Positions 24,620 to 32,912 are shown, counted from the stretch's first letter. The stretch is DNA of 39,539 bases from Desulfuromonas sp. (GCA_002868925.1 PKTZ01000106.1:1-39539); one strand, 5' to 3'. Made by a program: numbers and translations. The notes: a model not told the origin generated them from the sequence alone.

Positions 24620-25204
24620 ATGCGACCCGGCTTGATTTGCATTCTCTGCGGTGCGTTGCTCGTCACCCTTACTCCGGCGATGGCCCGGGCCGAGGCAGAT
24701 CCGGGCGGAGAGTCCGTTTCATACCGGCCGAATCGCTACGGCGTCGGGCTGCTGGCCGGGAAGGCCTATGACCCCGAACACTTCGGTCTGGTTATACTGC
24801 AGGGTCAGATGCTGGTCGATTACGATCGGATTGTCTGGCACCGGGCACCCGAGGAACTTTATCTCAAGTTCGAAGCGAATCTCGGCATCACCACCGACGG
24901 TCGTGACAAAGGGTTAGCCGCGGTCAACATGCTGGCCCTTTTCTATCTGGACGCCCCCGATGCGCGGCGCTGGAGACCGTTTCTCGAAGCGGGAATCGGC
25001 CTGATCTATACTGAGTACCGGGTTGAGGGTCAGGGACTGTATTTGAACTTTAATCCCCAGGCCGGTGCCGGCGTTGAATTCCGCCGGGATAACGGGCAGG
25101 CGCTCTCAATCGCATTGCGTCTGCACCATTTGTCAAACGGCAACCTGTACAAGGATAACCGGGGCGTCAATTCCGCGTTCCTGATGCTCGGTTACTTATT
25201 CTGA
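24620..25204 (+). CDS. PagL-like outer membrane lipid A deacylase family protein
   Basis: A 194-aa protein with a signal peptide (cleavage probably after ARA, residue 24) and a small beta-barrel pattern ending in aromatic GYLF. The C-terminal HHLSNGN fits the PagL catalytic block (His170, Ser172). In PagL a Glu lies 12 residues after the Ser; here that position is Asn184. Many acyloxyacyl hydrolase family members may share this change, so activity is uncertain. It may trim acyl chains of a lipid at the outer membrane; its presence inside the operon suggests the substrate is the cluster product or the lipid A around it. Confidence 0.75.
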   Translation: MRPGLICILCGALLVTLTPAMARAEADPGGESVSYRPNRYGVGLLAGKAYDPEHFGLVILQGQMLVDYDRIVWHRAPEELYLKFEANLGITTDGRDKGLAAVNMLALFYLDAPDARRWRPFLEAGIGLIYTEYRVEGQGLYLNFNPQAGAGVEFRRDNGQALSIALRLHHLSNGNLYKDNRGVNSAFLMLGYLF

Positions 25205-25206
25205 CG

Positions 25207-25650
25207 ATGAAGAAAAAAGATGTCCCACAACAGGGCGGCCTGAACGCCGGCTGCCGCGAAATCAACTATGCGGTTGATGACGACGGGCACTATACCCTCG
25301 AATCGAGTGTCGGCTGGGAGGCGAAGAACATCGCCCTGCGCCAGGCCTGGGAAGAGATCATCGACCAGCTGCATCGTGTTCTGGACGAAGTCAGGGCCGG
25401 GGCCAAAAGTCCTCTTGCCTACCATATGGTCAAGAACCAGATGAACCCGATCCTGCTCGCCCGCTACTCCGGGATCGCCCGCTGGCGGGTCAAACGTCAC
25501 TTCAAGCCGGCAGTTTTTGCCAAATTGAAACAAAGCGATCTGCAACCTTACGCCGATCTGTTTAAAATTTCAGTGGAGGAGTTGAAACAGGTTCCGGAAA
25601 AACCCGACCTGTCGATTGAGGAAATCGATCCGTCAGGAGGATCAGCATGA
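25207..25650 (+). CDS. Conserved-looking small protein with possible HTH-like segment
   Basis: I do not recognise a family with certainty. It is 147 aa, charged and soluble, with no signal peptide. The segment LLARYSGIARWRVKRHFKPAVFAKLKQSDLQPYADLF looks like a helix-turn-helix of the kind that reads a short conserved motif, followed by ISVEELKQ. It starts 2 bases after the PagL-like gene and overlaps the BtrH_N gene by 4, so it belongs to that group. It could be an operon-borne regulator or a small partner of the next protein. Confidence 0.6.
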   Translation: MKKKDVPQQGGLNAGCREINYAVDDDGHYTLESSVGWEAKNIALRQAWEEIIDQLHRVLDEVRAGAKSPLAYHMVKNQMNPILLARYSGIARWRVKRHFKPAVFAKLKQSDLQPYADLFKISVEELKQVPEKPDLSIEEIDPSGGSA

Positions 25651-26651
25651 AGATCGATTTCCAGCACCGGCAATTTGCTCACTGCGAGAGCGGCGTTACT
25701 GCCAATCTGCTCAATCATCACGGGTTTCCCTGTTCCGAGGCGATGGCCTTCGGGATTGGCGGTGGGCTGTTTTTCGGCTACGTTCCGTTCGTCAAGCTTA
25801 ACTTTCTGCCGCTGACGACTTTCCGGACCGGTCCGGGAGCGATCTTCAAGAAAGCGACACGACGCCTCGGGATCGAGGTCAGGAAACAGACTTTTCGCAA
25901 CCCGGCTGAGGCCGAATGTGAACTCGACCGAGTGCTCGAAGCAGGTATCCCGGTCGGTGCCCAGACCGGCGTGTTCTGGCTGCCGTTTTTCCCGCCGGCC
26001 TACCGCTTTCATTTCAACGGGCACAACCTGGTCGTTATCGGTAAAGAGGGCGATGACTACCTGATCAGCGACCCGATCTTTGAAGAGATTGTCCGTTGCC
26101 CGGCTGTCGACCTGCGCAAGGCCCGCTTCGCTAAAGGTGCCCTGGCCCCGAAGGGGAAGATCTACTATATCGAAAAGATGCCTAATCAATTCGACCTGCC
26201 GCAGGCGATCAAGACCGGTATTCGGGAAGTTTGTCGGGTCATGCTCAAAACACCGGTTCCGCTGGCCGGGGTGCGCGGCATCCGGCTGCTTTCGCGCCAG
26301 CTGCGTAAGTGGCCGAACAAGCTCGGCGAAAAGAAAACCATCCTCCACCTCGGCCACATTATCCGGATGCAGGAAGAGATCGGCACCGGCGGCGGCGGGT
26401 TCCGTTTCATCTACGCCGCATTCCTCCAGGAAGCGGCCGAAACACTTAGCAATGACAAGCTCTCTGCTCTTTCTGATCGTTGCACCGAAATCGGCGATCT
26501 CTGGCGCGATTTCGCTCTGATCGCTTCCCGGGTTTGCCGCGGGCGGGCAACGGTTCAGGATTCGTTTGATGACCTGGCCGATCTGCTACAGCAATGCGCG
26601 GACCGGGAAGAGACGTTTTTCCTCGATCTGCAGACGGCTCTGGCAAAATAA
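25647..26651 (+). CDS. BtrH_N-domain acyltransferase-like protein
   Basis: A 334-aa protein. Its first about 150 residues match the BtrH N-terminal domain: FAHCESGVTANLLNHHG with Cys13, SEAMAFGIGGGLFFGY, then GHNLVVIGKEGDDYLISDP with His126 and Asp142, forming a likely papain-type Cys-His-Asp set. BtrH moves an acyl group from an ACP to an amine in butirosin synthesis. The C-terminal half is helical and not assigned. With ACP genes in the same operon, an ACP-to-acceptor transfer or release step is the best guess. Confidence 0.78.
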   Translation: MKIDFQHRQFAHCESGVTANLLNHHGFPCSEAMAFGIGGGLFFGYVPFVKLNFLPLTTFRTGPGAIFKKATRRLGIEVRKQTFRNPAEAECELDRVLEAGIPVGAQTGVFWLPFFPPAYRFHFNGHNLVVIGKEGDDYLISDPIFEEIVRCPAVDLRKARFAKGALAPKGKIYYIEKMPNQFDLPQAIKTGIREVCRVMLKTPVPLAGVRGIRLLSRQLRKWPNKLGEKKTILHLGHIIRMQEEIGTGGGGFRFIYAAFLQEAAETLSNDKLSALSDRCTEIGDLWRDFALIASRVCRGRATVQDSFDDLADLLQQCADREETFFLDLQTALAK

Positions 26652-26661
26652 CCGGAAAGGC

Positions 26662-27429
26662 ATGGTGGTGACTCAGGCTGCAACCGAAAAAATCCTGTCA
26701 ACCCGTGACCTGGTCAAGGTTTATGCCGGATCGGACCGCCCGGCGGTCGATGGGCTGAACCTGGAGATCGACCGGGGTTCGATATTTGGCCTGCTTGGTC
26801 CCAACGGCGCCGGCAAGACAACGACCATCTCGATTCTCTGCACCCTGTTGCAGCCGACGTCAGGACAGGCGATCGTACTGGGGCAGGATGTTAGGAATCA
26901 GGCCGATGCGATCCGCCGCCGGATCGGAGTTGTCCCGCAGGATATCGCCCTCTACCCGAGCCTGACTGCCCGAGAGAATCTACGCTACTTTGCCCGGATC
27001 CTGCGCATTCCGCGGGACAGGATTGAGCAGCGTATCGACGAGTGTCTCGAGCTGGTCGGGCTGCGCGATTTTTCGCACAAGCGGGTTGCCGACTTTTCCG
27101 GCGGCATGAAACGCCGTACCAACCTTGCCGTCGGCATCCTGCATGAACCGGAACTGCTCTTTCTCGACGAACCGACCGTCGGCATCGATGCCCAGTCGCG
27201 AAACCTGATCCTCGATCGCCTGGGTGAACTGAATCGGGCCGGCATGTCCATGCTTTACACCTCGCACTACATGGAGGAGGTCCGGCAGCTTTGTCATGAT
27301 GTTGTCATAATTGATCACGGCAGGGCGATTGCGGCAGGAACGCCGGATGAGCTTGTCGCCGGTTCGGCCGAAGCCGAAAACCTGGAAGAGCTTTTTCTCG
27401 AATTGACCGGCCGCGAGCTGCGGGATTGA
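26662..27429 (+). CDS. ABC transporter ATP-binding protein
   Basis: A 255-aa ATPase with all motifs: Walker A GPNGAGKT (46-53), Q-loop in VVPQDIALYP, signature FSGGMKRR (145-152), Walker B LLFLDEP, and H-loop TSHYMEE. It is of the ABC-2 (drug/lipid export) type. The ORF track starts at 26566 inside the BtrH_N gene; ATG 26662 is preferred, although GTG 26668 has better spacing to GGAAAGG. It pairs with the permease that follows 7 bases later. Confidence 0.93.
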   Translation: MVVTQAATEKILSTRDLVKVYAGSDRPAVDGLNLEIDRGSIFGLLGPNGAGKTTTISILCTLLQPTSGQAIVLGQDVRNQADAIRRRIGVVPQDIALYPSLTARENLRYFARILRIPRDRIEQRIDECLELVGLRDFSHKRVADFSGGMKRRTNLAVGILHEPELLFLDEPTVGIDAQSRNLILDRLGELNRAGMSMLYTSHYMEEVRQLCHDVVIIDHGRAIAAGTPDELVAGSAEAENLEELFLELTGRELRD

Positions 27430-27436
27430 TACGATC

Positions 27437-28753
27437 ATGATTTTACTGGCCAACATCAAAAAAGAGCTGTTGCTGCTGAGTCGTGACCGGGCCGGTCTGC
27501 TCATCCTGTTCGTCATGCCGATGCTGCTGGTTCTCGTCCTCTCGTTGATCCAGGACAACCTCTTCCGGGCGACCGGGGAGACGGCGACCCGGGCCCTTTT
27601 TGTTAACCTCGACCAGGGCGATCTCGGCACGGAACTGAAGACCCAGCTCAATGCGACCGGCGCTCTCGAGCTTGTCGAGCAGTTTTCCGGCCGTACGATC
27701 GAGCCCGAGCAGGCCCGGCAGACCGTATTTGCCGGCGATTACCAATTTGCGATCATTGTTCCGGCCGACTTCAGTGCCCGCTTGAACAGCGCGGCCGATG
27801 AAACTGTCCGGGCGGCGCTCGATCAGAAAAATCTGGAGCGAGCGCCGGAGCCGTTGATCCTCTATTTCGATCCGACCGTCCGGGGCGTCTACCGAACGGC
27901 TGTAACCAATGCCCTTTACCGGGGGCTGCTCGGCCTCGAAATCGCCCGCAAGGGCGAGGCGCTCAGCCGGCTGTTGCCGGAAAAAGTGCAGGAGAGTGTC
28001 GAGCGCGAGATGGCCGCCTATGGTGGCGGGATCGCTCTCGACCTGCCGGAGCTTTCAAGCGGCTGGGCCCGCCAATCGTTGCTCGAACTCAGGGAAGAAT
28101 CGGCCTACCCGGAGAAATATTCGACCCTGCCGACGTCGGTTCAGCAGAATGTCCCGGCCTGGACGCTGTTCGGCATGTTCTTCATCGTCATCCCGCTCGC
28201 CGGAACCCTGATCCGTGAACGACAGGAGGGGACCCTGACCCGGCTGATGACGATGCCGGTCAGTAACAGTTCACTGCTGCTCGGCAAGGTCATCGCCTAC
28301 CTGTCAATCTGCCTGGTTCAGTTTGGACTGATGCTGGCCGTCGGCCGTTTTATTCTGCCCCGCTTCGGCACCCCGGTCCTCGAGCTCGGGTCCGCGCCGG
28401 TGGCTCTGATCGTGGTCGCTCTGGTGGCGGCGCTGGCCGCCTGCGGCTACGGTATCCTGGTCGGCACCCTGGCCCGGAGTTACGAACAGGCGTCGACCTT
28501 CGGCGCTGTCTCGATCGTTATCGCGGCGGCGCTCGGCGGTGTCATGGTCCCGGTTTACGTGATGCCGAAGGTGATGCAGGGTCTCAGTGTTGTATCGCCG
28601 CTCGGCTGGGGGCTCGATGCCTTCCTCGATATCTTTGTCCGTAACGGAAATCTGGCCAGCGTCTTTCATCGGGTTGCTGCGCTCGGCGGATTCTTCCTGG
28701 CCTGTATTATTGTCGCATCGGTGGTGTTCCGGCACCGCCGGCGTGGAACCTGA
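27437..28753 (+). CDS. ABC-2 type transporter permease
   Basis: A 438-aa membrane protein with one N-terminal helix (about 20-40), a large external domain, and a C-terminal group of about five helices from about 240 onward (TLFGMFFIVIPLAGTLIRERQEGTLTRLM is the typical ABC-2 block). This is the full-length YhgE/NatB-like layout. With the preceding ATPase it makes an exporter. The operon therefore encodes two export routes, this one and the MMPL protein. Confidence 0.92.
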   Translation: MILLANIKKELLLLSRDRAGLLILFVMPMLLVLVLSLIQDNLFRATGETATRALFVNLDQGDLGTELKTQLNATGALELVEQFSGRTIEPEQARQTVFAGDYQFAIIVPADFSARLNSAADETVRAALDQKNLERAPEPLILYFDPTVRGVYRTAVTNALYRGLLGLEIARKGEALSRLLPEKVQESVEREMAAYGGGIALDLPELSSGWARQSLLELREESAYPEKYSTLPTSVQQNVPAWTLFGMFFIVIPLAGTLIRERQEGTLTRLMTMPVSNSSLLLGKVIAYLSICLVQFGLMLAVGRFILPRFGTPVLELGSAPVALIVVALVAALAACGYGILVGTLARSYEQASTFGAVSIVIAAALGGVMVPVYVMPKVMQGLSVVSPLGWGLDAFLDIFVRNGNLASVFHRVAALGGFFLACIIVASVVFRHRRRGT

Positions 28754-28770
28754 ACCGACTGGAGTTGAAA

Positions 28771-29037
28771 ATGAGTGACAACCTCGAACGAGAACTGATC
28801 GATTTGGTCATCGATTTCTGCAACGTAGATGACGTCGATCCGGAGGAGATTGCGTACGATCTGCCGCTGATCGGTCCCGATTCGCCGTTCGACCTCGATT
28901 CTCTCGACGCTGTCGAAATCGTCGTCGCCGTCCAGAAAACTTACGGCGTCCGGATTGCCAATGACAATACCAGCCGCGAAGTCTTGCAATCTCTGACCGC
29001 GCTGGCAAACTATATTCGTGACAATCGTCCGGCCTGA
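28771..29037 (+). CDS. Acyl carrier protein
   Basis: An acidic 88-aa ACP with FDLDSLDAVEIVVAVQ; Ser44 is the attachment site. The track start TTG 28765 is replaced by ATG 28771, which has GGAG 6 bases upstream. It resembles the ACP at 22108 in the DSLDAVE(L/I)VVxVQK region more than the one at 5169. It follows the ABC exporter and may serve the BtrH_N protein. Confidence 0.94.
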   Translation: MSDNLERELIDLVIDFCNVDDVDPEEIAYDLPLIGPDSPFDLDSLDAVEIVVAVQKTYGVRIANDNTSREVLQSLTALANYIRDNRPA

Positions 29038-29093
29038 CCGGGCTCATTCCGTTTCCGTCTAACGGCCAATTAAATAAACATGGAGGTGAAACG

Positions 29094-29843
29094 ATGAAGA
29101 ATGTTCTGTTAGTGTTGTTTGTCGCTCTTGTCAGTTCTCTGTTCATCCTATCGAACAGCGCTATGGCGAGTAGCGGCAAGTACCTCAAGATGCTCGATTC
29201 CGGCGATGTTAAGACCCGGATCCAGGCCGCCAAGATGGTGGCCCGTGACAAGGCCTTCGATGCCGCCATCCTGCAGAAAATCGAATCGAAACTTCGGGCC
29301 GGCTACAATAAGCGGGCGAACGACCGCTATCACAACGACGAGATGGCCTATTACTGCAAGACCCTGAGTGCGACCGGGGACATGAAATACAAGAAGCTGC
29401 TCGAGGAGGTGGCCAGCGGGACCTCGAACCGGAATCTCAAGCGTCACGCCGGAAATTCATTGAAGCTGCTTGCCGATAATGCCGAACTCAAGCAAATCAA
29501 GTCCGCAAAAGGGGACTGGGACAGCAGCCTGAGCGACAGCGAGAATAAGCAGATGGCGATGCTTCGTTCCGACCAGTTCCGGCTCAAGCGAACGGCGGCC
29601 AAGGAGCTGTACGGGAATCCGGGCGCTAACGTGAAGGTTTTCGATGAAGTCGCCAACCAGCTTCTGGCCGGGACGAAAGAGATGTCCCGCGATCGAGATT
29701 ACGTCGACACCATGGCCTGGCTCTGCAAGGCGCTCGGTAATTCCGGCCAGGCAAAATACAAGGAGACGTTGCTGAAGGCCAAGGCCCAGACTTCGAACGC
29801 GAACCTGAAAAAATATGCCGATCAGGCTTTGCGCATGCTGTAA
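29094..29843 (+). CDS. Exported HEAT-repeat-like protein
   Basis: A 249-aa protein with a signal peptide (hydrophobic 4-20, cleavage probably after AMA or nearby) and a helical, Lys- and Ala-rich body. Blocks such as YLKMLDSGDVKTRIQAAKMVARDK, YYCKTLSATGDMKYKKLLEEVA and WLCKALGNSGQAKYKETLLKAK repeat with HEAT-like character, suggesting a periplasmic binding scaffold. It has a strong ribosome-binding site (GGAGGTG) after a 56-base gap and ends just before a terminator, so it is the last + strand gene here. Function unknown. Confidence 0.78.
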   Translation: MKNVLLVLFVALVSSLFILSNSAMASSGKYLKMLDSGDVKTRIQAAKMVARDKAFDAAILQKIESKLRAGYNKRANDRYHNDEMAYYCKTLSATGDMKYKKLLEEVASGTSNRNLKRHAGNSLKLLADNAELKQIKSAKGDWDSSLSDSENKQMAMLRSDQFRLKRTAAKELYGNPGANVKVFDEVANQLLAGTKEMSRDRDYVDTMAWLCKALGNSGQAKYKETLLKAKAQTSNANLKKYADQALRML

Positions 29844-29867
29844 GTTCGTACTGCCAAAGGATACAAA

Positions 29868-29904
29868 AGGGGCCTGAACTCAAGTTCAGGCCCCCCTTTT
29901 TGAT
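29868..29904. terminator. Bidirectional intrinsic terminator
   Basis: The hairpin GGGGCCTGAACT / AGTTCAGGCCCC has a 2-base loop, with A residues before and a run of T after. It lies between the convergent ends of the HEAT-like and KAS III-like genes and can stop transcription in both directions. Confidence 0.93.
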
Positions 29905-29921
29905 GTCCTGTCGTATGCCGA

Positions 29922-31067
29922 TTAAACGGCGGTCAGGTGCATATAGCCGATCGAGAAGCGGCCGCTCTCGGGGATAAAGCAGAGGATCTTTTCGCCCTTC
30001 TTCACCCGGCCCGATTTGAAGAGCTCCTCGAGGATAATGTAGATCGAAGCCGACCCGGTATTCCCTTTTTCGACCAGGTTGGTGAACCATTTCTCCTCCG
30101 GGATATTCATCCCGATCTCATCGAGTCCTTCCTTCAAAGGCTTGCGGAAGTAATTGGACGAGTAATGCGGCAGAAACCAGTCGATCTGCCCCGGCTTTAG
30201 ATCCCGCTTTTCCATGATCAGCGGTATTGTGCGCCGGGCCGCGGTCGGGATGATTTCGGCGTTGAGCAGCTTGACATCCTGCTTGACATTGAAGACGCCG
30301 TTCCGGATCGCCTCCTCCGGTTCGTATTCACGCCAGCTTTTGAGCGTTCCGTCTTCAAGTTTGTTCGCCCCGCAGAACATGCAGGCTTCCATTTCATGGG
30401 CAAACGAGTAGATGTCGATCCAGTCGATCTGGAGGGCAGGCCGGTCGTCCGATCGGTTCTTGCTCAGGAAGGCGGCCCCGGCACCGTCGGAGAGCATCCA
30501 GCGTAAGAAGTCCTCTTCGAAGGAAAGTGCCGGGTCGCTGTCGAGAGCGGCGACCTTTTCAGCGCTGATCGCTTTCATCTGGCGCGCCTTCATCGAGATC
30601 GAAGCGAGCTCGGAGCCGGTCGCCACCGCATTGCGACTCTGGCCGGTCGCGACATTCATCCAGGCGTATTTCAGAGCGGTTATTCCGGAGAGGCAGACCC
30701 CGGAGGTGCTGACTACTTCGAGCGGAGAACCACCGATCTCGCCATGAACCATCGGCGCGTGCCCCGGCATCATCTGGTCCGGCATCGAGGTTCCGCAGCA
30801 GAGGCACTCGATCTCCTCGACCGAAAATTCATGATGCGGATTGAGCCGCCGGACCGCCTCGGCCGCCAGCTGGGCATTGCTGTGCGTCGTCTCTCCGGTT
30901 TCCGGGTTGATCGCGTAGTAGCGCTTCTTGATGCCGTTATTCCGCAGAATGATCCGGCGGGTCCGAGACGGGAGCTCGTTGACCATCCCGAGCAATTTTT
31001 CCATTTGTTCGTTGGAAACCGGGGCGTTCGGCAGGAAATAAGCCAAATCAGTGATGAAAACGGACAT
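29922..31067 (-). CDS. KAS III-like ketosynthase (FabH/DarB type)
   Basis: A 381-aa thiolase-fold enzyme with the FabH triad: Cys125 in STSGVCLSG, His301 in LPHYSSNYF, and Asn336 in EKGNTGSAS. FabH enzymes start chains from acyl-CoA; DarB-type relatives condense a chain with a second acyl group to form resorcinol precursors. No DarA-like aromatase is present here. The track start is TTG 31079, which overlaps the upstream stop; ATG 31067 with GAGAG just before it is preferred. It is co-transcribed with the radical SAM gene before it. Confidence 0.88.
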   Translation of the reverse strand: MSVFITDLAYFLPNAPVSNEQMEKLLGMVNELPSRTRRIILRNNGIKKRYYAINPETGETTHSNAQLAAEAVRRLNPHHEFSVEEIECLCCGTSMPDQMMPGHAPMVHGEIGGSPLEVVSTSGVCLSGITALKYAWMNVATGQSRNAVATGSELASISMKARQMKAISAEKVAALDSDPALSFEEDFLRWMLSDGAGAAFLSKNRSDDRPALQIDWIDIYSFAHEMEACMFCGANKLEDGTLKSWREYEPEEAIRNGVFNVKQDVKLLNAEIIPTAARRTIPLIMEKRDLKPGQIDWFLPHYSSNYFRKPLKEGLDEIGMNIPEEKWFTNLVEKGNTGSASIYIILEELFKSGRVKKGEKILCFIPESGRFSIGYMHLTAV

Positions 31068-31075
31068 GCTCTCTA

Positions 31076-32368
31076 TCAAACCTTTGCTGCTTTATGTCCC
31101 TCAACCAGAAGCGCGGCGTAGTGTTGATAAAAGGTCTTTTCATCAAGTCGGGTCGGTAGAACAGCGTTGGTGAGGGTATAGTAGTCAAGATCGTGGATTC
31201 TGATCCGGTCCTTCATCTCCTCGTAGAGCCGGGTTCCCGGCAAGGGTGTCAGGACCGTATACATCGGCAGTTCGATTCCGTGTTCCCGAACGAACGAACC
31301 GAGCTGATCGAACTGCGCCTCAGTATAGTCGGGCGAGATAATAAAGTCACCAACAATTGTGATGCCGATACGGTGCAGAATTTCGATCGCCTGGCGGTTG
31401 ATTTGGGCATTGTTCTCCTTGTTCATCGCACCGAGGGCCCGGTCGTCAATCTCCTCGAATCCGATAACGACGGCCCGCAGTCCGATCTGTTTCCAGCGTT
31501 CCATCATTTCGGGGTGCCGGACCACCGAGTCGGAACGGACATCGGCCAGAAACTGCTTGCGGATGCCGGCCGCCTCAATGGCATCGGCAAGCGCCAGCGC
31601 ATGCTTCGGGTTGCCAAAGGTATTGGCATCGACCAGGCGGACTACTGGCGTTTGCAGCATTTCGATGTCCCGGATGACCGTGTCGGTCGCAGCGGTCAGG
31701 TAGGTCCCGCCGGTCAAGGACGAGATGCAGCAAAACGAGCAATCGTAGGGGCAGCCGGCTGCCGAGTTGACAAATCCGAGCTCCAGTCCGAGGCTTTCCA
31801 GGGTGTACTCCGACCGGTATTTTTCCACCAGATCGTAGCGGGGCGCCATTGTCTCGGCCAGATCTTCGCAGCTGTAGGTACGTGGCCTGTACTGCAGGGC
31901 TGTGCCCGGTGTTGCCCGGGCAACACCCGCGATGTCAATGGTGGGATCGTCCTGTTCAAGTGCGTCAACCAGTTCCCGGAAGCTCTGCTTGCCGAGCCCG
32001 ACGACGATCCAGTCAATCTCTTCGCGGTTGAAAAAATCGGGGTCGGCCGAGGCATGAACGCCGCCAACGACAATGGTAGCCCGGCTCTGCCGCCGTATCG
32101 TCTCCGCAATTTTGAGCATCGACTGGGCTTCACAGGTCATACCGGTTACGCCGACCAGGTCGGGGGAAAACTGTTCCAGGGCCGGGGATAGTCCCTCCGG
32201 TTCAACTTTTAGATCAAGAATTTCGAGATCATGATCGGGGAGGTTGCCTGCCAGCACTTCGAGGGCGAGCGGTTCACCGCGGAAAATCTGTTTGACCGAG
32301 GTGATGCCGTAGTTTTCTTCGGGGATGGATCGGCCGCTGTTCGGCGGGTTTATGAGGAGTATTTTCAT
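31076..32368 (-). CDS. B12-binding-type radical SAM protein
   Basis: A 430-aa enzyme with an N-terminal cobalamin-binding-like domain (MKILLINPPN, LVGVTGMTCE, IVVGGVHASADP) and a radical SAM domain starting with SAAGCPYDCSFCC (Cys206, 210, 213). It is the fourth enzyme of this class in the window and is transcribed on the opposite strand from the other three. The KAS III-like gene follows with no gap, so the pair probably acts together on one acyl product. No Shine-Dalgarno sequence is evident. Confidence 0.88.
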   Translation of the reverse strand: MKILLINPPNSGRSIPEENYGITSVKQIFRGEPLALEVLAGNLPDHDLEILDLKVEPEGLSPALEQFSPDLVGVTGMTCEAQSMLKIAETIRRQSRATIVVGGVHASADPDFFNREEIDWIVVGLGKQSFRELVDALEQDDPTIDIAGVARATPGTALQYRPRTYSCEDLAETMAPRYDLVEKYRSEYTLESLGLELGFVNSAAGCPYDCSFCCISSLTGGTYLTAATDTVIRDIEMLQTPVVRLVDANTFGNPKHALALADAIEAAGIRKQFLADVRSDSVVRHPEMMERWKQIGLRAVVIGFEEIDDRALGAMNKENNAQINRQAIEILHRIGITIVGDFIISPDYTEAQFDQLGSFVREHGIELPMYTVLTPLPGTRLYEEMKDRIRIHDLDYYTLTNAVLPTRLDEKTFYQHYAALLVEGHKAAKV

Positions 32369-32391
32369 GAAAGGGTATGGTTTCCAATAAG

Positions 32392-32414
32392 CTTGAACGA
32401 TTCATCAATCCAAG
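32392..32414. repeat. Imperfect inverted repeat upstream of the minus-strand pair
   Basis: CTTG/ATT in CTTGAACGATTCATC pair with AAT/CAAG in AATCCAAG across a short spacer. It lies 24-46 bases upstream of the radical SAM start on the minus strand, where a promoter or operator would be expected. A weak possible -35 (TTGGAT, minus strand) overlaps it. Confidence 0.25.
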
Positions 32415-32479
32415 CCTAGACCTTACCTTTTTGTGTGGATTTTGTAAATTTCAAACCGCCTCTGGTCGGCTGCAGGTGT

Positions 32480-32884
32480 TTAAGGGGAAAGGTCGATCAG
32501 CGGCCGAGTCTCCAGAATTCGAAAGACGATAGCGCAGCGCAGCATGCCGGCTGCCATCCGGCCGGCGGTCTGTTCGGTTTCAGCCACTAGGTTCTCGAAC
32601 AGCTCGCCGTCTTTTTCAAAACGGACCGCTTCGAGGTAAAGCCGGCCACCCTGCCAGTCGAGGAGAGTTTCGCCGGGGGTGTAAAAAAGATAGACGGCCC
32701 GTCCGTCAACCTTGAGGTTGTGTAGGGTTCGGCACTCGCCGAGAGCTATCGCGACATGCTGTTCATCAAGTTCTCGGAGTGATCCGAAAACGGCCGCGTT
32801 GACAGCTCCCGCCCCATCGGAACTCGACAGGATACCCGCCCCGGAATGTTGCCGGAACGCTCTAATCTGTTTTTCCTGGTCCAA
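32480..32884 (-). CDS. Pyridoxamine 5'-phosphate oxidase-like flavoprotein
   Basis: A 134-aa split-barrel protein. GILSSSDGAGAVNAAVFGSLRELDEQHVAIALGECRTLHNLKVDGRAVYLF follows the PNPOx-like pattern, in which such strands bind FMN, F420 or heme. The start is TTG 32884 with AGGA upstream. It stands alone between the radical SAM/KAS III pair and the entericidin-like gene, with gaps on both sides. Substrate unknown. Confidence 0.75.
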   Translation of the reverse strand: MDQEKQIRAFRQHSGAGILSSSDGAGAVNAAVFGSLRELDEQHVAIALGECRTLHNLKVDGRAVYLFYTPGETLLDWQGGRLYLEAVRFEKDGELFENLVAETEQTAGRMAAGMLRCAIVFRILETRPLIDLSP

Positions 32885-32912
32885 TTATTTTTCCTGCAGT
32901 TCGCGAGTCTGC

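Noticed and set aside
29922-31067. Dialkylresorcinol (DarA/DarB) pathway
   Set aside because: The KAS III could be DarB-like, but no DarA-type aromatase is present in the window.
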